Source: Isoetes taiwanensis
Lineage: Eukaryota > Streptophyta > Lycopodiopsida > Isoetales > Isoetaceae
Length of the DNA: 64,000 nt
NCBI GenBank assembly: GCA_021234155.1
Contig: JAJEKV010000010.1
Coordinates: 7,168,871 to 7,232,870, forward strand
Direction of reading: 5' to 3'
How positions within the stretch are numbered: position 1 is the stretch's first letter; each line of letters begins with the position of its first letter. The notes under the pieces were generated by a model that did no database searches, was not told the DNA's origin, and worked only from the letters and a program-made list of their open reading frames with translations. Positions 10,921 to 23,810 of the stretch are shown one piece after another. The position numbers were made by a program, and so were the translations under genes.

Positions 10921-11825
10921 CTACAAAAATGAAGTACTATATCTACTCAAGACAGAAGGACAATAAGTATCAAAGAACAAGATTTTCTAAAAGGATTAAA
11001 AGCGCCATCTACCTGTTCAAGAACTCTCGTTGCAAGTGCATTCGATGTATCATCTGCTGAAACTGGAACAATGCGTTGAGCTAGGATTCAACCATGGTCA
11101 TATATTTCATCAACAAAATGAATAGTTGGTCTTGAAAACCTATGCATATTGGTAAAACACATCATCTTATATAAAAGGCAGTCAAGATATCAATTAAATC
11201 CTACAAACTTTGCATATATTAGACCATCATGGCGCGTTACTTTCAATCAAGAACAAATTAATAAAAGCAATAAACCAACTATCTTTCAGCTATATCTTAG
11301 CTCGGGCTGATTTTTCTTGGACAAACTTTGAGGAAAATTATAGCCAATAACTTCGTTTATTAAAATCAACTCAATCAAGAAAAAAATAAGATAGAAACGT
11401 TAAACAAAAATTAAATAAGTCCCAACACCTCTATGCCTTAGATGCTCTAGCATATGGCAATCTCAGTCATTCCAGAATGCCCAGCTTTCTCTATAACATC
11501 CTTTTGCACCCTTGAATGCAAATGCAAAATAAGAAGCCTCATGCATCTAGCCTCTACTATCTTCTTCGGAAACGGCAGACGAAACTCTTTAACATTCACA
11601 AAGATAATTAACTCCAGAATAAAAAACTCATGAAACTTTTTATTTCCAAAAGAATGAGCCAGCATCTCCCATCTCTCTCAGGTATTTGATGAAATTTTGG
11701 AAACGGCTCTTATAACCACAAATATAACTATCAGGAATAAGGAAAAATGTCCTCAGTCTTGTGTGTCCAGGAGTCATATTGGTGCTTGAAATGAAATTGA
11801 AAACTAGCATATATAAATTATATGA

Positions 11826-12119
11826 ATGGAAAATTTATGCTTACGAAGTACAATTCGCTTGCTCCCCTGCTACAATGGATTGCCTGTTGGAATACAAGAT
11901 TGGAGCTTCGGTCTGCAAACTCCAGTAAAAATTTCAACAGGCGATAATGTGGACACATTCAATCAGATCAAAATGAGGCATACTTTCCCTAATGCACAGA
12001 ATCAAAAGCAATCTCTGCAAAAAATGGGCTAGGCAATAGCATACCTGTTTGTTCTGCTTCGCCCCTTCTAGTTTCTGCAAGCTCAAAGCTTCAAATTGAA
12101 GCATGAAATAGCTTAGCAT
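11826..12119 (-). other. Possible 5' exons of the beta-amylase relic
   Basis: On the minus strand an ATG at 12,119 opens MLSYFMLQFEALSLQKLEGA and runs to a CAG|GTATGC donor near 12,045. A second piece between a TTTGCAG acceptor (about 11,910) and a TTC|GTAAGC donor (about 11,842) stays open in the matching phase. Position upstream of the beta-amylase exons and AG/GT borders suggest a transit-peptide region, but the residues are not diagnostic. The 11.0-11.8 kb stretch between, where the first barrel exons should be, contains only a faint candidate at 11,450-11,660. Confidence 0.3.
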
Positions 12120-12210
12120 CAGAAATCATGACTCATTCGCGGGAGAGCGAAGGGCCGGAAAAAAGAATAAGGTCGAAGTAAAGGAGAGGTCGAGTCGGTG
12201 CCACACTTAT

Positions 12211-12405
12211 TTAGGGTTTGCCGGTTAAACGGTTTTGGAGCGGCTGCCCAGCAACAGCAACAGGGGCAACCCTATTGGGAGTTTGGAGCAGTTTCTGGGA
12301 TGTTCTTGGTATATACCAACATATACCAGGAATATGCCAAAAACCCATGTAAACAAGGGATTGCCCTTCTAGGGGCAACCCAAAAATTGATTCTGATACC
12401 AAAAT
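12211..12405 (-). repeat. GGGCAACCC repeat family, copy B, upstream of beta-amylase
   Basis: Read on the minus strand: TTTTTGGGTTGCCCCTAGAA, then a GGCATATTCC...GGTATATGTTGGTATATACC core of inverted repeats, then CTGCTCCAAACTCCC, a GCAGCCGCTCC stretch and CCGTTTAACCGG. Copy A at 32.5 kb aligns throughout in the same order. This copy ends about 90 bp before the putative first beta-amylase exon and points the same way as the gene, so it occupies promoter space. Confidence 0.75.
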
Positions 12406-12429
12406 TGAATGGTTAGAAATGCCCACAAC

Positions 12430-13775
12430 TATCTTGAAAAATGGAAGTAAATATCTATGTAAATAAAGTGTTCAGCTCTATCTATTCATGAGCGATAAAA
12501 TTGAATGAATCTTTGGTTTCTTCAAAGGCTGGCTAGTACTGCGGACCATTGTCCAGACACTTGAATGACACATAAAAGATTCCTTCATGAAAAAGTTAAG
12601 TCATGAAAATTTTTGTGTACAAACACAATTTGAAGTTTAATAGTCCACGAAAAGAACCTTCTAGTTAAGAACATTGAATTACGATAAGAACATTGAATGT
12701 TCTATACTGCTCTGAAACTATCACATTTTTTCAGTCCTCTTAGCCGTTTGATTTTCCTACGCTATATGACTTAAGCATGGACATTATGTTTTAGAGAATA
12801 CTAAATCTTTCTCAAGGAAAACACATTTATTTGCTATCGGCCGGATCCCTCTAGAGATCCTTCTAGCTTCATTCATCATTTATCCCTGTTTCTCTGCAAG
12901 AAGTAGGAACCTTTTCCTGCATGCAAAAGCAGAATAGATCAGATTTACCTTTATGCATGTAATATATTCACGATAAAGTTATTAAAGGTGGTTGCATAAT
13001 GCTTCTTTACATATGCGTTTAACATTTGATATTAACAATCACTGATCAAAAACCTGCGAGTAATGTCGATCTAAGAATATTCAGAAAGAAAATAAGAGGT
13101 TGGCTTGTAGAACATTCTGTTTAGGTGAATCAATATGAATTAAGTCCACTGTAGCTAATATCTATCTATCTACTTTATTAATTTGGGATTATCCGGCCTG
13201 GTAGAAAATGTTTTTGGAATTTTTTTTAATTGATTTCCTAAGATTGTTGGTTTTTTTTTGCCGGAAAATTTTAGCGTCAATCTAAAAGTGGGAAACAATT
13301 TTTTTTTTTATTTCGTATGCTTTTGAGGAGTGGGTTTAAGGGATTTCGGTATATTCTTGCCCTTGCGTTCCTCATTTCGGCAAACATGGCATGGCATGGA
13401 AGCCACCACCCAGAGAATCACGGCTTATTTGTTTTGGATAGGTTCCGCCATTTGCGCCCGGTGGGAAGTGGGAAGAACAATTTGACTGCAGAAGATCCAG
13501 GTTCGGTTGAGTATTTAGCCGATTTTGCGGAGCCCCAATAGCATGCAACTCTGATTTGGGTCCGTGTGGGCTTCGATTTGGTTCGGCATGGATGCGAGAG
13601 CTCATTTGTTTCATGCTCACATCATACCTTTCGATTATTCTTTTTCTTACGTTGACATGTCTTCATTAGATATATTTTTTCGGATTGAGAGCCCGACAAG
13701 CGAGGGCATAAGAGATGTCCTTCTGTTCTTCTATTTAGGTAAATTGATTGTCCTAGCCAATGCCCATGTGGCACT
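12430..13775. other. Spacer; one GC-richer open stretch at 13,317-13,541
   Basis: The 74-codon plus-strand ORF at 13,317 follows two poly-T runs (about 13,249 and 13,302) and contains an internal CTGCAG acceptor-like site, but I cannot name a family. The rest is AT-rich and shows nothing. Confidence 0.3.
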
Positions 13776-14125
13776 TTGAATCATATCATCTGCATTCTTC
13801 AAGATCATTCTCTTAAGTGGACAGAAGCACCAGTTTATACCATGAGATATTGCTTTTACGCATCTTTGCAAGATTTCCTTCATTTCTTTGTTTCTATGTC
13901 TTACTATAGAAGGGCGAGAGTTTCTTTACTTTTAAATGAGCGACTTATTCTGATTTTTGCTTTCATGCGGGGCTCTTTGGATCAGCGTTTCACAAGGCCA
14001 TCACAAGGTATCCATGCTAGCTCGGTTGTTTATCGATTTCATAATTTTTTAGAACTTGAATCTTATTATCTGCATTTGCCAAGGTCATTCTTAAATGGGC
14101 AGAAGCACCAGTTTATAACATGAGA
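13776..14125. repeat. Direct duplication, period about 277 bp
   Basis: ACAGAAGCACCAGTTTATAC near 13,821 recurs as GCAGAAGCACCAGTTTATAA near 14,099, with matching flanks (ATC TGCATT...AAG.TCATTCT upstream, ATGAGA downstream). A 115-codon ORF covering both copies is probably a by-product. Confidence 0.7.
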
Positions 14126-14389
14126 CCTTGCATTCTGCATGCTGAGAGAATGCATGAAAATTTAAGACCATCACCTTAGGTAGACATTTAGTTCTTAGTT
14201 TGCAAAGCATGGTCTAGATATTATCTTTGTTGTGGCTTAGGATAAGGGATTACGTGCACGGTCTTTATCTTTGAGAATGCTATTATTGATGTCAATGTTG
14301 AGCATGGTGATATTGGTGGATGTTGCATCGAGCATAGATCTTGAACAAGTTCATATTCTTAGATCTTTTGTGCATGCAGCATTTTTCTT

Positions 14390-15445
14390 TTGTATTTGCT
14401 CCATCTTGATCTCTTTCTCAATGGTGGAACGTCTAGCTATCAACACCATCTCATATTGCTCCGTAATGGCTTTGGCATACTGAAAATCTGCTCTCTTTTT
14501 ACGGTAAGGGCACTCCATTTCTTTGTTTGGTTCTTGGGATCTTGAGAAAAGCGTATTTGGTTGTCATTAATTTGGAATAGCATTCATCTGTTGTTCTCAT
14601 CACATTTTACTCTTGAAAGCTTTTGGTTAACTTGATCAAGGTTTGAGCGATCTGCGGTCCACGCTATTTATCACATCACGAGAAGCAATCATCATAACCT
14701 CCACAATCTTCCGGTACAAGTTGTTTTAGATTTTTGAAAGATAGGATGTGTATTACGAATCATCTTGCGTTTTGTAGTTTCATTCACTAGAACCTTACAG
14801 CGTTCGAGGCGGACTATATTGAGGAGGAGTTTTCGGAAAGCGGGGCAAGTAGGTTTTTCTATGGCGGAAGCGATTGTCATGGCTTCTAATGTTAGCGGGT
14901 AAAAATTGCATTTCAAAAAAAGCTCGTGCACGTTAGTTTCTAATTTACACCATCATTTTACGTGCAAATGCTTCTAATCTACCATCATTTCTATGCAAAT
15001 GCTTCTCTGTTTTGTTGAAATCCTTCTTTAAATTCTAACTCTGTTTTGCGGCTTCTTTTCTGAGCCTAATTTCTTTTCAATGACTTAAAGAAGCTCCATC
15101 TTGATCTTTTCTTAATGGTGGAATATCTAGCTATCAATAACATCTCATAATGCTCCACAATGGTTTTGACATACTGAAAATTGGCCCTCTTTTCTGGCAA
15201 GGGCACTCCATCTCTTTGTTCATTTCTTGAAATCTTTAGGAAAACATATTTGGTTGTCATTAATTTGGAATAACATTCATATGTTGTTCTCATGGCATCT
15301 GCTACTAAAAGCTTTTGGTTAGCTTCTGATCAGGGTTTGAACAGTCTGCAATTCTGCTATTGCATCACATATGAGAAGCGATCATTATAACCTCCATGTT
15401 TTCCAGGTACAAGTTACTTAAGATTTCAGAAGATAGGATGTGTAT
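14390..15445 (-). pseudogene. Duplicated coding-like module (two copies, about 690 bp apart), unidentified charged protein
   Basis: Two blocks, about 14,764-14,400 and 15,440-15,091, align over some 350 bp. On the minus strand both give the same peptide with substitutions: MRTTYECYSKLMTTKYVFLK in one, MRTTDECYSKLMTTKYAFLK in the other. Further on come GVPLPEKRANFQYVKT and, in the second copy after a frameshift, ADFQYAKAITEQYEM and STIEKEIKMEQIQK. Conservation of the reading frame between copies argues that this was coding. The Lys/Glu-rich end looks like coiled coil. A further 79-codon minus ORF at 14,931-14,692 (LTLEAMTIASAIEK, LNIVRLERCKVLVN) lies between the copies and may belong to the same gene. 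I do not recognise the family. Confidence 0.45.
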
Positions 15446-18400
15446 TTTGAATCATCCTTTTGTAGTATAATGTATATTCTAAATCATCGTTTCATTCACT
15501 AGAATCTTACAACATTTTAATTCACATGCTACTGTATTTGGAAGATTTGTCTATAATTACTATTGGCCCTTTGGTTGTTTTGCATTTTCATTCTTAACAA
15601 TCACCTCACACGAGCTTCTGATATATGTATTGCATTGTCATCCGTAACTACTTTCTGAAGCATTTCTTTTCAATAGTATTTCTTAAAGAAAGCCATTCCA
15701 AACATGTCTTTGAGATTGCAGCCAAGTTTTTGAACATTGAGACTCATCGTCTGCTGTATAACAAGCGGTTTTTCTTGAAGGTCAATTTGTTCTTTTAACT
15801 CAATTTGTGTTTGTTTTGCCTCAAGCGACTTACAATTCAAATTTGCATACTTCTCTTGGACATTCTAAATGTGACCTTTTCTTTCCTCACGATTCTACCA
15901 TTTTTGGTACATCAACATATTTGACAATGCTTGAAATTTACATAGTGGGGCTTTTGATTGGGCTGGATTAGTCTTCTAGAAAGTTCTTAGGACATGGTGC
16001 TTTTGGACAACTTGCTTTGGTTGGTCGTTATTCATTGCATGTATTTCTAGCCGGGCCTCAAGACCATTGTCCGCGGATGTGACCCACTTCCATTTTGTTT
16101 TCTAAACATGATAGGCTTCTATAATATATAGGTACAAAGGCTTTCATTTCGCAATGGTATAACTGTTTTGGTGTTGCAGCATAGCTCCATTGCCAATTTT
16201 AGAGCACTAGCAGTTGGTAGATCAGGAGACAACATATTAGGTAAAGTTATTTGCCCACCTCATTGTGTTGTTTTTGTTCTTTCTTGCCTTTATTTCCAAT
16301 CTAGAAGCAAGTTTCTGTTGTGTGATAGAGATCTTCTCAAATTCTAGAAGTAGTTGCGTGTTGACTTTGAAAAATGACCAATACTAAGCTGTGATTATTG
16401 TTCTCATTGGGACAAGGTTATTTTCCTTTCAGGTGTTCAAAGCTAGATCAGTTACTATTGCACCCAGATGATCGATGTTCAAAAGCACAACTTTTAGTTG
16501 AGGCCAAAAGCGGTCAGACAAGCTGGCGAGGGTGTTACAATGTAGAAGCGACATATTTCACACTGCAGCTAGGTTTGCTTACCCATAGTTATTACATTTT
16601 ATCATTTGATGCTACAATGTGATGAATTTACATCTACAACTTTGCTCTTATATGTTCTGTTTTTTTCCAGTGTATTCTTGCAGATTCATTCATATGTTGG
16701 AAAACTTTCTACTTTCAACCAAACTTTCCACTTATAGAAACCTTTTGTAGATCTTACAATTAATAGGCCATGTTGCTAAGATTCATAGCGACCATGGATT
16801 AACTTCGTTCTGACACAATATAAAACAAAGAATTAAAGTTCTTACGCTTTCGAGAGATGCATGGGTTTTGATTTGATGGGCTGGTTTCTTCTATCCATTG
16901 GTTTTATGTTGCATCATATCATCTTTTAGACACATATTTAGCACAAACAAAGCTTGCCACTATTGAGAGCTTGGAAAGGCTGTATTTATGAAGCATAAAA
17001 AAGGCTTCCATTATTAATTAATGTTACATTGTATCACTCATATGATGATTATTAATAGTAATATAATTTTAGGCGGGGGAGGAGTTGATGCCACAAAAGT
17101 TTGTCTTTGTCGAATGTAACTTACAACCTTGAAAATTTGTCCTGCAAAATGATGGGTTCATATGATGCCATATAGTAATGTTTGTTCCTCTTAACAAAGG
17201 ACATGTCCTTAGAACACGTGCCTTTAGAAATCATATATTAATTACAATATTCAAGGTTAACACTTAGAAGTATAAAAGGTTAATAGACCATGAGTAAAGC
17301 TTTAAAATCACAATCATTAGTCTCAATCAGAAGCCTCAAGCTTCAAAATTACAGTCCTGCAAGTCTAAGCTTTTGTGCGTGCGTATTCTATAGTTAAGCA
17401 TGCATTATGGGACTAATATCCTCAAAATGCCTACGATTTCTTATGGCTGCTAACAAATGAGATCGACACAAATTGTACTCCATTATTATTATTGTTCGTT
17501 CATATATGGCAATTACATCCATGCATAAGACAATTAGAATGTCACTTTGCTAATACCCGGGTGTTGGGATGCATTATTGCTTTAAGAACGAGCATTGATA
17601 TGCTTATTGCTTTTGTACAAAATTGACATTAACAACACATCATCCCTAGCATAACATATTGTTCTTATGGCATTTACCTGTACACAAGTCAATAATGCAA
17701 CTATGCTAGGCCACAGCTTTAGTTGTAAATAACAAGGTCGTTTGAACCCATTGCAATCAACACACTTCTCCAAAGATATTAGCTAACATATGCCTCTTTC
17801 GTTATAACATTTTCTAAATCTCGCATAACCTCCAATCAATACTTCAACATCAAAATCTTTTGAGCGTATCAAACATAAAGCATCGGGTTGAAATGTATAA
17901 TTAATTTGTGTAGCAATAGCCATTAGCTAATACCCTGTTCACATGGCACATTCTAACTTCATCTCAATACTTTTTGATGTTTAATTTGTCCATCGTCTCT
18001 ACCATCACTTTCTCATATTCAACCAAATGCCACGCATGGACATATATTTGTACATACACCCAACAATGCCCCAACCAATAGGGTCATTTTATTTTCTTAT
18101 TGCAAAACCCACAACTAATAGCGTCACTTTATTTTCTTATTTCAAAGGACTCTTCAACTCTTATGCAACCTGTTTAGATCAATACAATACATCTAGCATC
18201 AACATATATGTATTTAACTATGTCTACAACTTCATCATTGCCTACAACAGGCCCGTAACTATCGCGACCAACTATAATTTGAACATTTACAAAATCACAT
18301 TGAAAGCTTCGCAACAATGATCACCTTCATAGGTGCATGCATATTATTGTGACATTTGAATTTGATATTTGAAAATATAGTGGCCCATTATGATTCATGT

Positions 18401-19365
18401 TACGTGCCTTTGGAACTACTTTATGGAGTTGTATTACTCACAACAATAATACGCACATAAATACCAACTTTACATATATGTACCTATATAAAGTGGACAT
18501 CCATCTTGGACAATTAGCATCATTGACAACCCTATATATGTTTTTAGATCACGGATCTTATTAGGTATAATTCTACAATAAAATTGGATTTCGCCCGGCT
18601 TAGCGTAAACACCATAACAAATAATGCAATGATCCCAATATAAGAAAAAAAAAATAGCAAACAAGTAAACTAGCAAAATTAAGTAGTTCCTAGGTCTTCC
18701 TCCTAATAGTGGTCTTCCCATTCAAATAGCTTGATTTCATGTGCTATTATACCTCTCAATTAGATAAAAACATTCAAAAAAGTAAGATGTTTGACTTATC
18801 AATGTAGCACCCAATGGCGCTTTCAAATCACGATAGACAATACTTGGAAATTGGCATACACTTAGTTAGCTAAGGATGACAAACTCATTCAGTGATGCAA
18901 TTACTGCTGAACCAAAATTGACAAATATAAAATTCACCCATGGCACCATCTGTCTTAAGGAAAAAGCGTGCCATTGTTTTGAAGAAACAATCGGTCCTAT
19001 GAACTCGAGATCGTAAACTCAATTAAGGATGTCACGAGCGCCATTTGCTAGTTTCTTGTAAATGCACGGATTATTTAAATATTGGATAACATTACGTGCG
19101 AAAATAACCCGGCATACACACAAAATAACCTCCAGCAGGGTTGGACGGAAACGTTATATATGGAATCATTACTAGAGAAATTGATCCACTCCAACATCAT
19201 CGTTTCCTACCAGGTCGGTTCTTAACTAAGCAGGTCGGTTCTTAACCAAGCATTTTGAACCAAGATGTGTTCTTATTCTTCATCGGTGGCGTCGATCCAC
19301 TGCCTTGCCGATTACGGTTGGCTTTAAGAAATGAGGCGTCGAGTTCTTTAGCGGTGACCACCGGT
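15446..19365. other. Long AT-rich stretch with isolated exon-like fragments
   Basis: No gene can be assembled. A plus-strand segment at 16,181-16,239 is bounded by TTGCAG and TTAG|GTAAAG and encodes HSSIANFRALAVGRSGDNIL. A minus-strand segment near 17,770-17,668 (EKCVDCNGFKRPCYLQLKLW) ends at a CAG|GTAAAT donor. An ORF of 97 codons at 18,027-18,320 is low-complexity. None matches a family I know. Confidence 0.3.
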
Positions 19366-19369
19366 TTCT

Positions 19370-19490
19370 GAGGGGAAATAGGAGGTTTGGGCGGTCACCC
19401 GGCATATCCTAGGGATATTCTAGCATATACCTAGGATATGCAAAAATAAACAAGGTTTTGCCCCTAGGGGCAACCCAAAAAATAGATCAC
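19370..19490 (-). repeat. GGGCAACCC repeat family, copy C
   Basis: Minus strand: TTTTTTGGGTTGCCCCTAGG, then CCTTGTTTATTTTTGCATAT and a core in which GCATATCCTAG (19,402-19,412) pairs exactly with CTAGGATATGC (19,431-19,441). A GGGTGACCGCCC block follows, matching the GGCGGTCGCC of copy A in position. The 100 bp beyond, on the minus strand, is GC-richer, as for copies A and B. Confidence 0.7.
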
Positions 19491-22400
19491 GATGGAAAAG
19501 GGTCCTCGTTGTTTGTGGAAGATAAGCACTTTCGGATGAATTTGCCGATGCAAAAAATTGAGCTTTTAGTCAAATCGGACGATGGACTGGAACAAAATTT
19601 TTTGGATTAGCAGGCTTACCTAAATCTACAACGAATCCTGCAATTCCATCCCATTCACATTGCATGCCACATTAGCAAAAGTTAATTGAGACCATTATCT
19701 AAAACTAAGAAAATTAAAAGATCTTTGGAAAATAAGCTCTCTTATTTCCAACGACCTTAGTTCGATTTCTTCCTCGCTCATTTGCAAGAGACTTCAGGGT
19801 TTTGCTTTATGGCGATGTGTGGCTGTGTATTTAGATATAGAATAGAATAAAATATATTTTTATAAATCCACCATGACCAATTGGCCTATGGGACCCAAAG
19901 CGGAGAAGCGACCGCAGCGTATTCTTGTTAGGATTAAAAACCCACACTGAAGGGGTTTTTGAGGAAAAAACCTTAGCATTAATAAAGTATCTTTGATAGG
20001 CTACAATCCTATGAGACAATTCAATCTTGCCCTAGAAGACATATTTGAGTCGCGGTATCAGTAACCTCTTGAAGGTTTTCTACGATCACGGGCCACAGCT
20101 TTTAGAATAATCTCTGAATATATTCACAATCAACCCATATTTGGAGGTCGGGCAAACCAAAATAAAAAACAATAAAGCTAGAGAATGTGGTAAAATAAAA
20201 AACAATAAAGATAGAGATTGTGATATGGATGGTGCAGTATCACGTAAAAAATAACAAGATGCTAACGCATCAATGGGTTGCCAACAGGAAGACCCATTGA
20301 TGCATACATCTATTATTATTGCTTTCTCTTTAAATGCAGCCGACTTTATTGCTCGACTTTTAAACATCCATCTTAAGGAGTTCTGAGAGATGGACACAAG
20401 CATAAGCCAAATAAAGCATGATGAAGGTCAATAGCTTATAACTTCTAGATGCAACAATGTATTGGACACATTCGATGTTCACAACAAAATCTGGCCATTA
20501 AATTAAAGTCCCAACTTGTATTAAAGGCCTTAATTCTAGTTGTCACCTTATAGCAGGCCCATTTATAGCCTACATAGTTAACACATTTGGCCGGAGAGTA
20601 TCCAACATAAGCAAGTAGAGAAGTTGTTTATACATAGGTAATTCATGAAAAACAAAGGCAATGAAAAGACCATTAAAACATTTGAGCAAGTACAACGGTC
20701 AATTTATACATTTGATTAAAAAAGAACAAAGTCAAGGAATAAGGAAGCTTGTCGAAACAGGGAGCCGTCGAGGAATAGATTAACATGTAGATGTTATTGT
20801 CAAGTGTAACTATATTGTACATGTTTAAATTCTCAAGAATCTCTACAATTCGTATAGATGCATGAGATGACATTATATTGCTCTATACCACCAAGCAAAC
20901 AAAGTCTCTAATACATTGCCAAGAATCAAATAGGAAAAACCTTTAAAGATACCATGGTATCCAAAACACCATCCTAAGTGCAATTTCATTGACACAGTTG
21001 ATGCTGCTCACTATGTGGCCACCATATGAATCTTTGTCATAATGCAAAGTACATGCAAATGTTGCCAATATATCCATCTGAAGGTCAAAAATAATCTTCT
21101 ATTGTAATCTCTAACGAATTCTAGCTTCAAGGCCTTGCACCTGCAAAGAAGACCTAAAACACCATGTCACAACATAGCATGAGTGAGCTAGAATATCAAT
21201 CGCTAATAGTTTAGCTCAAATATGAGGGATAACCATTGGCATGCTAATTCATGAAGGTTCATTGACATAATTGATGGTGGCGTCATAGATATCTCATTTA
21301 CAAGAAAATGCTAAATAGAGTCTCTGCTAATTGTCAATGATCAATAGGAATGACTATTATTATTCCCGAGTTCAAGCAAAACACTACCTGAAGTGGGGCC
21401 CAATACTTAGATACTTGGGAGAAATGAATTACATATGTCTAACGTAGCACAACTTCTTTGCATGTTACATTTTTAAAATGCATGGCAGAAATTTAAAACC
21501 CAACTTGTGTGCAAGGGTAAATAAAACTGCATAAAAAGCTAGTGGGAGAGATGTCTTAGCTGGATTAAAGTGGCAAGCTGCTAGCGGTGAATTTTTCTCA
21601 AGTTTGAGACATAATCGTTGGCATGCTCATTATGAATTCCATAGCATCTAAGAACAGAGTTTAACTAGATTTAGAAGGAATAAATTAAATACAATTAAAT
21701 AGTCTAACTAATGTATTGTAGTCTAAACTTAAACTGCGCATTAAAAATGCAATTTCCATGGCGTGATAGCCCATGCCATGCTCGGTTGCGCTCTCCATGC
21801 TTCCTGCACCAATTTAAAGAAGATGACACAACCTGATCTTCGTGCATTTTACCTCTCTATTTCTAAAAGTGTTCAAATTTTCTACAGGGAGAACACTTGA
21901 AACTTAGAACTGTCATTTCATATACACAAGTTAATGAACCTAAAGATAGCATGTTCAGATGCAACCCAGAAGATTCTCTAATGCAACAACCCAGAAGGTT
22001 TACATCAAATGTTCTATGCAGTTCAACAATTCCATGAATTATGCTATCGGGCCCACCTCTCTCTGCTGATGAATATGTGGTTGCGTTTTATTTGCCTAAT
22101 GCGAATGCTTTGAAGGTTCAGTCCAGTTTACAAGGTCCAAAGCAGAGATCTGAAAACGAGCTTGATTTTCTCCATCCGTTATTGCTTGATTAGCCCACCA
22201 TGCTTCAATAGCATCTTCAGTTGTAGGCATTGCCATAATAAAGCCGTGAATTTAAGCGAGCAAGGTCCTCTAAATGCCATGATTTACCTCGTCATATGGC
22301 GAGCAGTTATCACATTTTCTTTGTATGTGGAAACGAGAACAAGAGGTGAGGACAGTTTGCATTAAAGTAAGTGTCTATATGGGTGAATAGTTCCGTGCCA

Positions 22401-22599
22401 AATACAAATAATTTGATGACTTAACATGAATGTAGTTCTTGAGCCCGGACCCTTAATGTTTTTGTAGATGACTCAATTGCGACAAAAAACTTCAACATAG
22501 CAGATTTTAGATAGATCAAATGCTTTTAATGCCATCAATATATAATGCGTGGAAGGCTGTTTTATGTATCCATTCCTATTTTTTGTTTTATTAGGATTG
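19491..22599. other. AT-rich spacer, nothing assigned
   Basis: The longest open stretch (20,403-20,086 minus, 105 codons) contains WMFKSRAIKSAAFKEKAIII but no known domain and no splice borders. I see no repeat longer than about 30 bp. Confidence 0.3.
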
Positions 22600-22760
22600 A
22601 ATCAAAGATGCTAGTAGGAGCATACTTGAATGGGAACATAGCACATGCACACAAAACTTTTGATTGCTTATTTCTAATGGATGTCATATCATGGACTCCA
22701 ACCATATCATGCTACACCCGGCATTGGGATGACAAAAAGTGCTTAGATTGTTCAAGAGAA
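22600..22760 (+). pseudogene. Pentatricopeptide-repeat (PPR) fragment
   Basis: The plus strand reads GAYLNGNIAHAHKTFD, then LMDVISWTPTISCYTR, which fits a P/L/S-type PPR unit (consensus like YxxxGxxxxAxxxFDxMxxxDVVSWxxMI). PPR proteins bind organellar RNA for editing, splicing or stability, and have expanded greatly in land plants. Only about one and a half repeats remain, with no start and no further helices, so this is a captured or decayed fragment. Confidence 0.65.
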
Positions 22761-22893
22761 TGATGTTGACATACGGAAAAGAAGAGCCTACAACTTCTTG
22801 AAGAGGAAGAAGAGGAAGGAAAAAGGTCACGGTATGAAAGATACTAACAAGCTGCAATGAAGAGATGCAAACCATCGAGAGGGTTGAAAGAGG

Positions 22894-23810
22894 GTGGTGG
22901 CTGCCCCAACAAGCTGCTTTGGTAGAGTCGATGAAAAAGAACTTGTGGAAGCCGGAGCCAATCTACAAGGAGAAAACTCATGGCCTAGAAAAACTTATAT
23001 TTACAATATCATAGAACATGCATTTGGGCGTCACGATGTCGAGGGAGCGGGGATTTCCTATTGGTGGGAAATGGATATGCAGCAGTGCATGACAACCATA
23101 CTAGGTATTTCAGCCTCTACATAGTGGAGATTAAGGCGGGACCAAAAGATGGGGGCTCAAATAGGTTGGCATGGTAATCGGGGAAAGGCGAGGACATCCC
23201 CCAGGGTGCTTGCAGCTCAGAGTTTATTCGAGAAGTTTGTTAACTATCAGAGTATGCCTCACAAAAAGTCGCGGTTGATGAAGAGGAATGCGGGAAAGTA
23301 GTTCGAATGTTGCCTGTATATTTCACACAAAAAGTGATTTTACAAATGATCAACAATCTTCTAGAGGAAATGGGTGTGGACAAGATTTCACAACCAGCCT
23401 TCAGCAAGCTCTGGATTAAGCATTTTTCAGATGTCAAAATAATGCAATATAACAACTCAAAGTGCAATATATGCGTGGATTTGTTAGATAAGCTCGAGAA
23501 GTCGAAGCTTGAGGTGGAAAGATCAGCGGTTCGGAAGGAAATGAGATTTCACGCGATGGAGCAAATGTCATATTGATCAACATAATGGATGTGGAGATGC
23601 TTGTCTACAATGGAACCAGAGAATTTTCTATCGTCATTTATGACGAGATGGATCAGCAAAAAACCTGTTTTCCCCAGTTTAGGGCTATACCAAAGTCTGT
23701 TGCAAATTCCCATTGCAAATATCACTAGCTGGATTCATAACTCATGGCCAGGGAGCAATGCACCACGGTCATCTTATATTATAATGTTTTAGTGCAAGTA
23801 ATGTACCACG
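22894..23810 (+). pseudogene. DUF7869-type transposon protein, N-terminal part
   Basis: Frames on the plus strand give pieces in the order expected for this family: GWHGNRGKARTSPRVLAAQS near 23,160; LLEEMGVDKISQPAFSKLW and FSDVKI at 23,357-23,445; a Cys pair in NSKCNICVDLLDKLEKSKLE at 23,457-23,515; and YDEMDQQKTCFPQF near 23,645 with a KYHxxGFITHGQGAMHHGHL-like stretch after a frameshift. Proteins with a later LQLDN-x5-KN motif and an Asp-rich MDQ motif occur in transposon-like genes of mosses, ferns and animals and probably have an RNase-H/DDE fold. The matching C-terminal half lies 2.6 kb downstream. Family name is from memory; homology within the two halves is inferred. Confidence 0.5.

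Noticed and set aside
18027-18320. 97-codon plus-strand ORF
   Set aside because: Composition is Tyr/Asn/Ile-rich as expected from AT-rich DNA, no motif and no splice or promoter support.
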